Source: Candidatus Dojkabacteria bacterium (GTDB lineage Bacteria > Patescibacteriota > Dojkabacteria > GCA-002793355). Taken from it: a stretch of 9,430 nucleotides of DNA. Both the position numbers and the translations under genes were made by a program. The notes under the pieces were generated by a model. That model was given only the letters and a program-made list of their open reading frames with translations. It had not been told where the DNA came from and did not search any database. Positions 1 to 6,547 of the stretch are shown here, in pieces. Each line of letters starts with the position of its first letter. Within the stretch, counting starts at the first letter, position 1. The stretch is from assembly GCA_015489555.1 (NCBI GenBank), contig WFZN01000014.1:1-9430 (forward strand), given 5' to 3'.

Positions 1-222
1 CAACATAAGACAATAAATACGAGGAGTTACCAGTTACAAAAGTTTTTTTGCGATTTTTTTTCTTTCTTATCACAGTATTAATATTATAGCTTCGCAAAGT
101 AGTATATGTAGACACATGGAATATAAGTTTCGCCCCACGCCCAACAACAAGTTTAAAGGTCTAACTAAAACAAACCGCCCTCTATCTCCTCTAAGTAAAC
201 AAAACCAATTCACCCTAACGCA
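1..222. other. window-edge noncoding stretch downstream of the pilin genes
   Basis: No convincing gene is seen on either strand. The only minus-strand ATG (116) opens a 15-codon frame. The plus-strand frame starting at 116 runs antisense through the pilin gene and is a shadow. The stretch contains T-runs at 44-49 and 54-61 on the plus strand and a TATAAT-like hexamer on the minus strand at 84-89, without a good -35 box. It could hold a promoter for a minus-strand gene beyond the window, but this cannot be judged from here. Confidence 0.4.
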
Positions 223-540
223 TTACGGAACCTGGATCTTTGGCTCAAGGTTAAGATTAAATGCTCCTCCAACTAAGCGCAATATAGCAAAAGCCAAAAG
301 ATATAACACAAGACCGGCCACTCCCCATGTCATGATACTTCTACTGCGCTGTAATTTTTGGTCTTCTCCCTCACTTGTTAAGTACATAAAACCTCCAAAT
401 AATATAACTAAAGGAAATATAAAAAAGGGTAACGCCATAATAAGGTCAATAAGCCCCTGAACAAAATTGTTTTGCCCCGACAAAAAATGCTCTAGCCCAG
501 GAGGCGTTACTGGCACTGCTGGTGAGTCCATAAATAACAT
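223..540 (-). CDS. TrbC/VirB2-like type IV secretion pilin-like protein (second copy)
   Basis: A small membrane protein of 105 residues if started at the ATG at 540. It has a short Pro-rich N-terminus, a first hydrophobic helix at about 28-54, a polar loop, and a second helix at about 68-92. The core GFMYLTSEG followed by K-x-Q and IM matches the upstream neighbour (GFKYVTSQG, K-x-Q, IM), so the two are tandem paralogs. Small two-helix proteins of this kind are pilin-like subunits of type IV secretion or conjugation systems and are common in CPR bacteria. The function is inferred from family resemblance, and no other secretion genes are in the window. Start choice: the open frame extends to a TTG at 633, but that adds a polar stretch unlike a pilin N-terminus and would overlap the previous gene by 29 bases. 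ATG at 540 or at 531 is more plausible. Neither has a Shine-Dalgarno motif, but TATATA ends five bases before the ATG at 540. Confidence 0.75.
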   Translation of the reverse strand: MLFMDSPAVPVTPPGLEHFLSGQNNFVQGLIDLIMALPFFIFPLVILFGGFMYLTSEGEDQKLQRSRSIMTWGVAGLVLYLLAFAILRLVGGAFNLNLEPKIQVP

Positions 541-597
541 GTTTGTATATAACCCTATTACTTTACTTTTATCAACTTTACCAATAAAACGTAGTAG

Positions 598-612
598 CCC
601 CACCTTATGGGG
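598..612 (-). repeat. small hairpin at the stop codon of the first pilin gene
   Basis: CCCCA (598-602) and TGGGG (608-612) form a 5-bp stem with a 5-base loop in the pilin-pilin junction. The stop codon of the first pilin gene (605-607) lies in the loop. There is no T-run, so it is not a standard terminator. It may influence the ratio of the two pilin messages, or be chance. Confidence 0.35.
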
Positions 613-976
613 TTGCTGTACCGTTAATATCAATGTCTGGTAACTTCTGCCCCCCAGTTAGCTTTGTCCATACAAGGTTAACGATTACCCCAGCTGCCAG
701 AGCTACAATAATGCCAATAATTGCGTACATAATGGTTTTAGCAGCCTCTTGGGTCTTACTGCTATCTCCCTGAGAGGTTACGTATTTAAAACCAGCATAT
801 ATAAGCACACCAACAGATATAACAACAACTAACACAATACCCATATTAAGTAATGCACGTACAAACTCGCCCGGATGATCCGCATAGTCTTTAGAGAGTG
901 TATGGGATGGTAGCCAACTGTTACCGCCGCCATTTGGAGTAGCTACTTCAAGAATAGTTTTTAAAAAGTTGCTCAT
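605..976 (-). CDS. TrbC/VirB2-like type IV secretion pilin-like protein (first copy)
   Basis: A 123-residue protein with a Gly/Asn-containing N-terminal segment (about 1-40), a hydrophobic helix at about 43-65, the loop motif YAGFKYVTSQGDSSKTQ, and a second hydrophobic helix at about 82-107 ending in a short polar tail. This two-helix layout with a G-F-x-Y-x-T-S-x-G loop is typical of VirB2/TrbC-like pilin subunits annotated in CPR genomes, where they probably build a surface pilus or secretion channel. The start is supported by a GAAGG ribosome-binding motif eight bases before the ATG, the clearest such site in the window. A promoter-like sequence lies just upstream (1009-1037). The second pilin gene follows on the same strand after about 64 bases, so the two are probably co-transcribed. 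No ATPase or other secretion gene is visible nearby, so membership in a complete system is inference. Confidence 0.85.
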   Translation of the reverse strand: MSNFLKTILEVATPNGGGNSWLPSHTLSKDYADHPGEFVRALLNMGIVLVVVISVGVLIYAGFKYVTSQGDSSKTQEAAKTIMYAIIGIIVALAAGVIVNLVWTKLTGGQKLPDIDINGTATP

Positions 977-1008
977 TTTTGTAACCTTCGTTTATTTTAT
1001 CTACTACA

Positions 1009-1037
1009 AGTATAACATTATATTACCATAGTTGCAA
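1009..1037 (-). promoter_or_regulatory. predicted sigma-70-type promoter of the pilin genes
   Basis: On the minus strand, TTGCAA (1037-1032) is followed after 17 bases by TATACT (1014-1009). An upstream TG at the extended -10 position gives TGTTATACT. A second overlapping TATAAT lies at 1022-1017 without a matching -35 box. Transcription would start near 1002, giving a leader of about 25 bases that carries the GAAGG ribosome-binding site. Confidence 0.6.
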
Positions 1038-1145
1038 TGCCTTGTACACCTTAAATTTGCTTGAATTAGAACACCTAGATCTGCTGTTTTACTCCACGCT
1101 CTATATACTCTTACCAAAACAATCAATATAAAAAGCCAAAAACAT

Positions 1146-1160
1146 AAAGCGGCACGCTTT
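1146..1160 (-). terminator. possible weak terminator hairpin downstream of the surface-protein gene
   Basis: AAAGCG (1146-1151) and CGCTTT (1155-1160) form a 6-bp stem with a 3-base loop. Reading on the minus strand, the stem is followed by a T-rich stretch with two runs of five T. It lies about 300 bases past the stop of the surface-protein gene, so assignment as its terminator is tentative. The same hairpin has only a short T-run on the plus strand. Confidence 0.3.
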
Positions 1161-1455
1161 TAATAGTTATGCCTTTTACCGAATTTTTAACAACTCTAAA
1201 AGGATATGTTGCTACAATTTTGTTTTTTGTTGTAATTCCTTTAAATTGTGTATAGACTTTACTTTTACTGCCTGCCTATATATACATTTTAGCAAGCGTT
1301 TCAACTAAAATGATACACATTTTGTAAAAAGTATTTACCAAGATGTATGTTTTATTTAATGAAGCAGTAATATAAAAGTAAGGTTGATGACGATATAAAA
1401 AGCAAGAAAGCTATAATTTGGGAAAATTACAACTTCGTAAAGAATGTCATAAATG

Positions 1456-2754
1456 TTACTCGATTCTTATGTTGCCCTCTGCATCAATATAAGGAGCCTG
1501 GCTTAACAACCTACTCATAAAACCAAACTGAAACTCTGCTACCGCCGCAGCAAGTACCATGACAAATATTACAGCTGGTACCATGTCTTCTACTCCTGTT
1601 GGAGGTGGAGTTGGCTGAGTGTTCGTTGACACAGGAGTCGGCGTTGGTGAATTAGTTGGTGAATTGGTTGGTTGATTATTTGTTTGCGTGTAACACGCCC
1701 CAACCGAGCTGCTTACCGTACGCTGTAATGGACCTCCCTCTTTAGTATGCTGATTAGGGTCAGGCGTTAATATGGCAACAGCAGTTATTTTAGAATCTGT
1801 AATCTTTGTTTTTGGCACAGATATATTAGCTGTAAATGTTAAAGTGTTTACATCAGGGGTAGACTTTGTCCAAACTACCTTGTCTGCATTTACACTTGCT
1901 GCTCCTGACGCATTGGTTATATAACCTGATACAAAAGATGGAAAGTCTAACGTAAGCTTAAATGTTCCCCCACCGCATTCTTTTTTATCTGCAGGGTCAG
2001 CCTGTACTACGATTTTATATGAGGCCATATATTCATCACCGGTACACGTGCCACTTGTTTGCGTAAATTCTTTTATATATACAGGAATCTTATATGTTGG
2101 GTCACACTCTGCCCCACCTGTTTGTGGGAGACAATAACAATAGTTGCCGTTGTCACTAGCTAGACAGCGACAGCCTTCTCCACACTGAGAATCTACTTGA
2201 CATTGATCTTGTTGGCCTTCCTCGTTGCCTTGACTACCCTGACCACCTTGATCACCTTGGTCTTCAGGAGTTACTGTTCCCTCCAAACAATAAACAGTTC
2301 CATTACGACATATCGGTGTACCACCAAGTGATTTACATGCCCCTATCTCTGCAGGATCACATAACTCCCCCTGCCCTCCAATACCCTCTTCAGCACCCTG
2401 TCCACCTTGACCGCCTTCGCTACCTCTACTACCCTGATCACCCTGGCTTTGAGTATCTGATACACACTCTCCTTCTTTACAAACTGTCCCATAATTACAT
2501 TCTATAGTATAAGGTCTGCTCCACATCCCGTTAACACACCGCGTAATCTTCTTTGCACGGTCACCTTCGCAACCTATGACCCTAACCGCCCCCTCCTTAC
2601 ATTTTATATTAGGGGTAACTGCCTCTTCTTTAACCGCTACTTGTCTGTTCATTAAATAATAAAGCCCCAAAACAGCACCAGCTACTATAAATAGAAGTAC
2701 CCATAAAAGTTTTGACGAACTGGAGGACTTACGTTTGTTAACAACAAATCCCAT
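1456..2754 (-). CDS. cysteine-rich, collagen-like low-complexity cell-surface protein with a hydrophobic segment at each end
   Basis: A 432-residue protein of no family I recognise. A Lys/Arg/Ser-rich N-terminus (1-15) precedes a transmembrane helix at about 16-36, so the bulk should lie outside the cytoplasm. The ectodomain has 20 cysteines, at 52, 62, 73, 86, 92, 97, 132, 140, 149, 156, 185, 191, 195, 197, 206, 208, 217, 237, 260 and 354, which suggests disulfide-rich modules. Two Gly-Gln-Asp/Glu-rich, collagen-like stretches (about 104-129 and 165-181) link them. A beta-rich region (about 220-355) precedes a Pro/Thr/Ser/Asn-rich stalk (358-386). A second hydrophobic helix (about 391-408) is followed by a 20-residue tail. 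PPPTG just before that helix loosely resembles a sorting-signal layout, but the tail is not strongly basic. The gene has a near-consensus promoter placed so that the mRNA would start at the ATG. A role in adhesion or attachment to a host cell is plausible but inferred only from architecture. Confidence 0.85.
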   Translation of the reverse strand: MGFVVNKRKSSSSSKLLWVLLFIVAGAVLGLYYLMNRQVAVKEEAVTPNIKCKEGAVRVIGCEGDRAKKITRCVNGMWSRPYTIECNYGTVCKEGECVSDTQSQGDQGSRGSEGGQGGQGAEEGIGGQGELCDPAEIGACKSLGGTPICRNGTVYCLEGTVTPEDQGDQGGQGSQGNEEGQQDQCQVDSQCGEGCRCLASDNGNYCYCLPQTGGAECDPTYKIPVYIKEFTQTSGTCTGDEYMASYKIVVQADPADKKECGGGTFKLTLDFPSFVSGYITNASGAASVNADKVVWTKSTPDVNTLTFTANISVPKTKITDSKITAVAILTPDPNQHTKEGGPLQRTVSSSVGACYTQTNNQPTNSPTNSPTPTPVSTNTQPTPPPTGVEDMVPAVIFVMVLAAAVAEFQFGFMSRLLSQAPYIDAEGNIRIE

Positions 2755-2759
2755 ACCAA

Positions 2760-2788
2760 ACTATACTACAGCCATTTTTAATTGTCAA
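2760..2788 (-). promoter_or_regulatory. near-consensus promoter of the surface-protein gene, predicted leaderless
   Basis: On the minus strand, a perfect -35 TTGACA (2788-2783) is separated by 17 bases from the -10 box TATAGT (2765-2760), five of six consensus bases. Only five bases separate the -10 box from the ATG at 2754, so transcription should begin at or next to the start codon. There is no room for a ribosome-binding site and none is seen. Confidence 0.75.
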
Positions 2789-2812
2789 ATTCAGTACATA
2801 AACATGGTACTA

Positions 2813-2830
2813 GATAGCTTCAGTGCTATC
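2813..2830. repeat. inverted repeat in the divergent promoter region
   Basis: GATAGC (2813-2818) and GCTATC (2825-2830) form a perfect 6-bp inverted repeat with a 6-base spacer, followed by G and four T on the plus strand. It lies between two divergent promoters, upstream of both -35 regions. It could be a binding site for a regulator of either gene or a chance hairpin. No regulator gene is in the window. Confidence 0.35.
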
Positions 2831-2951
2831 GTTTTATACCGTTATATTTATGTATTCTTAAAACTTATTTAGACCAAACTTCTTGTGCGTAAAATAAACG
2901 AAATAATTTTACCCACACACCTACTACCCCCACACCTTAACACAAATACTC

Positions 2952-2960
2952 TGGTATAAT
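2952..2960 (+). promoter_or_regulatory. extended -10 promoter of the PH-domain/dnaG operon, predicted leaderless
   Basis: TGGTATAAT is a perfect extended -10 element (TG, one base, TATAAT). No good -35 box lies 16-18 bases upstream, which fits extended -10 promoters, as these depend less on the -35 contact. Five bases separate TATAAT from the ATG at 2966, so the mRNA is predicted to start at the start codon with no leader. This promoter probably drives the four-gene run through dnaG and trmB. Confidence 0.7.
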
Positions 2961-2965
2961 TAAGT

Positions 2966-3577
2966 ATGCCAACTGCCCGTAAATTCCCCAAGATGTCTGC
3001 TGTATCTGCCTTAAAGTTTATTAAAAAGAAAAATCTGTTTCATTTACAGGTTTTTCCTACCATAAATATGGATGGCATGGACCAAAACGAAAAAGCGGTT
3101 TTACTTATACGTACTCACCCGATATTCTTTATGTTTAAACTAATAAGTATTACGGTACTAACTCTTGTAGCTCTTATTACCGTAGCTATTGTAGCCAAAA
3201 TACTTGGGCAACTTAACGTGGTTAGCCCCCAAATATACTCTGCTAGCTTTATCCTTGTTATTTTAATAGCTTTAAATCTTAGCCTGCTTGAACTTATAAA
3301 ATGGTTTTATAACCTATTTTTAATTACATCTGAGCGCCTACTTGATATAGATCTTACAGGAATTGTAAATATGTCATGGTCATCAACCCATCTAACCAAT
3401 ATAGAAGATGTAGAAGCCCGCCCTACCGGAGTACTACATGTACTGCTTAACCTTGGAAACATCTACGTACAAACTGCTGCAGCTCAAGCAAAAATAGAAA
3501 TAAATAATGTAAAATACCCCACAAAGGTTCAAGATATATTACTTGACCTTGTTACACTTAAAAAAAGACACACATAA
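2966..3577 (+). CDS. membrane-anchored bacterial PH-domain protein
   Basis: A 203-residue protein. A basic N-terminus precedes EKAVLLIRTHPIFF, then two transmembrane helices (about 55-80 and 91-111), then a cytoplasmic bacterial PH-like domain (about 113-195). The sequence around YNLFLITSERLLDID, the I-E-D-V stretch (146-149) and LLNLGNIYVQT match the pattern of bPH2 (YdbS-like) proteins: E-x-VL..RxHP, two helices, NxxLxITxERxxDID, then a beta-rich half. Many CPR genomes carry such single-domain versions. The cellular role of the family is not established; it may organise or sense the membrane. The ATG at 2966 is chosen because a promoter ends five bases before it. The later methionines (10, 35, 38) have no ribosome-binding site either. 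The next gene starts three bases after its stop. Confidence 0.85.
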   Translation: MPTARKFPKMSAVSALKFIKKKNLFHLQVFPTINMDGMDQNEKAVLLIRTHPIFFMFKLISITVLTLVALITVAIVAKILGQLNVVSPQIYSASFILVILIALNLSLLELIKWFYNLFLITSERLLDIDLTGIVNMSWSSTHLTNIEDVEARPTGVLHVLLNLGNIYVQTAAAQAKIEINNVKYPTKVQDILLDLVTLKKRHT

Positions 3578-3580
3578 AAC

Positions 3581-3859
3581 ATGTTACTTTACAATAAAAC
3601 AGACCTTTTTATAGCTTCACCTAACCAGTTTAATAACACTGTAGACAATGTTATTAATATAGTTTTTGTTGTGCTAATATTGCTTTTTACAATATTTGTA
3701 CTTGGCTTTTCAGGCTTATTGTTCTTAAAGATAAAACGGACTCGCAATCAGATTAAACTGCCTAATGATAGTATAGTACAAATGCTTGCCTCATTAATAT
3801 TAATGCTTACTATTATAGGAGCACTAATTTCTATTCTACTTATAATAACCTTATTATGA
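3581..3859 (+). CDS. small two-helix membrane protein of unknown function
   Basis: A 92-residue protein that I do not recognise. It has a short polar N-terminus (1-22), a hydrophobic helix at about 23-49, a basic loop (KIKRTRNQIK, 50-59), and a second hydrophobic helix at about 66-92 that runs to the C-terminus. The positive-inside rule puts the loop in the cytoplasm and both ends outside. It begins three bases after the PH-domain gene, and its TGA stop overlaps the dnaG ATG (ATGA), so it is translationally coupled to dnaG. There is no Shine-Dalgarno motif. Reality as a gene rests on the exact packing between two real genes and the clean two-helix layout. Confidence 0.75.
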   Translation: MLLYNKTDLFIASPNQFNNTVDNVINIVFVVLILLFTIFVLGFSGLLFLKIKRTRNQIKLPNDSIVQMLASLILMLTIIGALISILLIITLL

Positions 3860-5802
3860 ACAATACGGTTATTGAAGAGATCAAAGAGCGCGCAGATATT
3901 GTAAACATTGTATCAAGATACGTTACACTAAAACGCATAGGACAAAATTATAGAGGGTTGTGCCCTTTTCACCCTGAAAAAACCCCATCTTTTTTTGTAA
4001 ACCCAACGCTTGGGATATTTAAATGCTTTGGCTGCGACAAAGGTGGAGACGTAATAAAGTTTGTACAAGAAATCGAGCATATCTCCTTTAAAGAAGCCCT
4101 TGAAAAATTAGCCAAAGAAGTGGGTGTTACATTACCCAAATCCTCTTACCAAGACTCAAAACTTTATAAAGAACGCAAGCAGATAATAAAGATAAACCAA
4201 ACCTTTGCAAAAGCATTTCAAAAGGTGCTTTTTAGTAGTGCAGGCAAACACGCCCTACACTATCTAACCAACCAACGCAAGCTATCTATTGACACCATAA
4301 AAACCTTTCAAATCGGCTATTCTCCCTCTGACTGGAACTTTATGACTAATCTTGCTAACAAGCTAGAAATTTCTTTAAAAACCCTACAAAAAACCGGGCT
4401 TATCACAGACAAAAACAAAAGTCGATTCTTTAATCGCGTAATGTTTCCGATCTTTGATATAAAGGGTAACATAGTTGGCTTTAGCGGTAGAACCTTGTCT
4501 AACCAAAAAGACATTGCTAAATACCTTAATACCCCAGAAACCCTGGTATTTCACAAACGAAAGATACTATACGGTATTTATCATAATAAAATAGAGATTA
4601 CTCGCTCTAAATTAGCAATAATTACAGAAGGCCAGATAGATGTTTTAAGCGCATATCAAAATGGGTTAAAAAATGTTGTTGCCCCACTTGGCACGGCCCT
4701 AACTGCCTTACACCTACTTGCCGTAAAAAAATTGACAAAACACATTGCCTTTGCTTATGATAACGATCAAGCCGGACAAAAAGCCCTTATACGTTCTGTC
4801 GCGATTGCTTTATCGTTAGACTTAATACCCTATGTAATAAAGATACCCAAAACATACAAAGATCTGGATGAAGCACTAAAAAATAATGTACCGATTCAAG
4901 ATTTACTTGCCCAAAAAGAAGAATTTTTTAAACACCAATTTAAGCACTTGGCTACACTCACTAAAGAAGACTACTCACTATTTGAGGAACAGCTTAATAT
5001 AACCCTTGAACTTATTGCCCTTGCAAATCCTATAAGACAAAAGATTATTCTTGAAAAACTTATATCCAAATTACAGCTTCCAAAAGATGCAATTTATGAA
5101 AAATTTAAAGAAATAAAAGAAAACAAAGACCTTTTAAAACAGTATACTAATATTATTAAACAAGGGGCTACGACCTCTACCCAAGTTGGCAGTAGGAAAG
5201 ATATACCAACCGGGCAAAACCGTGCTAAACAAAGCCAGCATAACACAAACGAACCAGAGGTATTACCCGTATTACTTGACACCTTACTTTCACTCTTGTT
5301 TAAGTTTCCAGACCTTTATTTTGGGGTACCCCAAAAACACGCTCTACTGCAGTTGTTAAAAGACAACCATAAGGAATACCATACTCTTTTAAATACCATC
5401 AACCTATTTTGGAAAAACAACCTAAAAAAACTAAAAAACATAGAGCCCCTAACTCTTGATGCACTACACACTTATTATATTGAACACTTACAACAAGAAT
5501 TTAACAGGTCTCTAACTGCGCAAGGCGTAAAAGATAACAAATTATTTCAACGTATAGCCCTTTTACCACATATAAGTATGCTTACATTTTCTGAAACACT
5601 TAGCAAAGATATTATAATTCTAACTAGTCGCATTATAAAAATACTTGTATCACGTAGGCTTAACCAGCTTAGCCAAGAACTTGACACAACCTTACCTAAT
5701 AAACAACGCAATATACTAGATCAAATAGATAAACTCCATAAGCTACTTGCCAAACTAGATGATATTAAAAACAAACAGATTTTTAACCAACCTTTTACAT
5801 AA
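3856..5802 (+). CDS. dnaG: DNA primase DnaG
   Basis: DnaG makes the RNA primers for chromosome replication and works with the replicative helicase at the fork. At 648 residues it is near the usual length. The N-terminal zinc-binding domain shows C36, H39, C57 and C60 (CPFH ... CFGC). The core follows, with the RNAP-like region RFFNRVMFPIFD and GFSGRTL (190-214) and KYLNTPET. The TOPRIM catalytic site has E258 in EGQID (usually EGYMD), D302 and D304 in YDNDQAG, and a DPDE-like YKDLDEAL (334-341). A polar Thr/Ser/Gln-rich linker (about 436-468) leads to a poorly conserved helical C-terminal domain, presumably the helicase-binding part. The ATG overlaps the previous stop as ATGA, and there is no Shine-Dalgarno motif. 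The 3' end overlaps trmB by 44 bases. All key catalytic residues seen are intact. Confidence 0.97.
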   Translation: MNNTVIEEIKERADIVNIVSRYVTLKRIGQNYRGLCPFHPEKTPSFFVNPTLGIFKCFGCDKGGDVIKFVQEIEHISFKEALEKLAKEVGVTLPKSSYQDSKLYKERKQIIKINQTFAKAFQKVLFSSAGKHALHYLTNQRKLSIDTIKTFQIGYSPSDWNFMTNLANKLEISLKTLQKTGLITDKNKSRFFNRVMFPIFDIKGNIVGFSGRTLSNQKDIAKYLNTPETLVFHKRKILYGIYHNKIEITRSKLAIITEGQIDVLSAYQNGLKNVVAPLGTALTALHLLAVKKLTKHIAFAYDNDQAGQKALIRSVAIALSLDLIPYVIKIPKTYKDLDEALKNNVPIQDLLAQKEEFFKHQFKHLATLTKEDYSLFEEQLNITLELIALANPIRQKIILEKLISKLQLPKDAIYEKFKEIKENKDLLKQYTNIIKQGATTSTQVGSRKDIPTGQNRAKQSQHNTNEPEVLPVLLDTLLSLLFKFPDLYFGVPQKHALLQLLKDNHKEYHTLLNTINLFWKNNLKKLKNIEPLTLDALHTYYIEHLQQEFNRSLTAQGVKDNKLFQRIALLPHISMLTFSETLSKDIIILTSRIIKILVSRRLNQLSQELDTTLPNKQRNILDQIDKLHKLLAKLDDIKNKQIFNQPFT

Positions 5803-6547
5803 AACCCAAAAGTATAAGTACATTATATTAACCGCATTAAAAGAATACCTGTGGCTTGCAAAAGCACGAACGATCTGGTACATAAGATGGAAGCTATTTA
5901 ACGCAAAAACCCACGCCCTGCTTAAAAACAAGTCAAATTTTCTAAGTATATATCAGTTACCAAAGCCCCTTACTGCAGATATATTAATACCAAAAGCTAG
6001 ATCATTGATAATAGAAATAGGCTCAGGGCACGGCGAGGTGGCTAACCTTTTGGCTGACCCTAACAACCCATTTTGTCAAAAACTTAACATATCAAGACCC
6101 TATGTATTTGTTACAGCCGAATACACTAAAAAGTTTTATAAAAAAGTTGCTAAAAAAACAAAACAATCAAAACACATACTGCCTGTATATGGAGACGGAT
6201 ACAAAATGCTAAAGCTAATACCACAAAATGCAATAGATGCACTTTTGATATTGTTTCCTGACCCATGGCACAAAAAACGTCATCACAAACGCAGGCCGCT
6301 AAATGCACGATTTTTTATAAAGATTATTCCCAAACTAAAACCCAAAGGAATCATAATTATTGCAACTGATCATAAGGAATATTATGATTACATTCTTTAC
6401 AATTTAAAATTAATCAAACACCGCGTAGAAATTGCTACTTTTGACTATAATCCCACTTCACTTGGACTACCTCAAACACACTACTATAAAAAATGGAGCA
6501 AACTAGGTAAAAGTTTTTACGGTATAAAGATTACTAAAACCATCTAA
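5759..6547 (+). CDS. trmB: tRNA (guanine-N7-)-methyltransferase TrmB
   Basis: TrmB uses S-adenosylmethionine to methylate guanosine 46 in the variable loop of tRNAs. The SAM-binding loop is EIGSGHGE (86-93), with the acidic E121 after strand 2 and YGDGYKML (144-151). The family signature FPDPWHKKRHHKRR (166-179) is clear and is followed by the R-x-x-N-A-R-F segment. ATDHKEYYDY (202-211) and a C-terminal PQTHYYKKWSKLGKSFYG (238-255), corresponding to the usual T-x-Y-E region, complete the fold. At 262 residues it is slightly long because of a Lys/aromatic-rich N-terminal extension. The ATG at 5759 lies inside dnaG (44-base overlap), and the next in-frame ATG is about 150 codons downstream, inside the catalytic domain. 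If the extension is not real, a non-standard start would be needed. The 3' end overlaps the convergent comF gene by 14 bases. Confidence 0.93.
   Translation: MILKTNRFLTNLLHKTQKYKYIILTALKEYLWLAKARTIWYIRWKLFNAKTHALLKNKSNFLSIYQLPKPLTADILIPKARSLIIEIGSGHGEVANLLADPNNPFCQKLNISRPYVFVTAEYTKKFYKKVAKKTKQSKHILPVYGDGYKMLKLIPQNAIDALLILFPDPWHKKRHHKRRPLNARFFIKIIPKLKPKGIIIIATDHKEYYDYILYNLKLIKHRVEIATFDYNPTSLGLPQTHYYKKWSKLGKSFYGIKITKTI

Larger units (their letters stand above)
977..1455. other. 479-base intergenic region without a convincing gene
   Basis: This AT-rich stretch lies between the surface-protein gene and the pilin genes, both on the minus strand. It contains the likely pilin promoter at its left end, a 6-bp hairpin (1146-1160), and a longer imperfect inverted repeat: AAAGGA 1199-1204 pairs with TCCTTT 1237-1242, and TACAA 1213-1217 with TTGTA 1230-1234. 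Minus-strand frames are 15 codons or fewer. One 28-codon plus-strand frame (1169-1255) encodes a hydrophobic peptide but has no ribosome-binding site. An isolated plus-strand TATAAT at 1412-1417 has no -35 partner at normal spacing. It could hold a small RNA, but no known family is recognised. Confidence 0.5.

Noticed and set aside
116..460. Plus-strand open frame of 114 codons
   Set aside because: It lies antisense to the second pilin gene, has a basic low-quality product with no motif, and lacks any start signal.
541..633. Extension of the second pilin gene to a TTG start at 633
   Set aside because: It would overlap the first pilin gene by 29 bases, has no ribosome-binding site, and adds a polar N-terminus unlike pilins; ATG at 540 or 531 fits better.
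2316..2507. Plus-strand frame inside the surface-protein gene
   Set aside because: Its Tyr/His/Pro/Leu-rich product is the antisense reading of the Gly/Gln-rich repeats and has no start signal.
4317..4514. Minus-strand frame inside dnaG (and a similar one at 5094-5282)
   Set aside because: Both are antisense to conserved primase coding sequence and show no motif or promoter.
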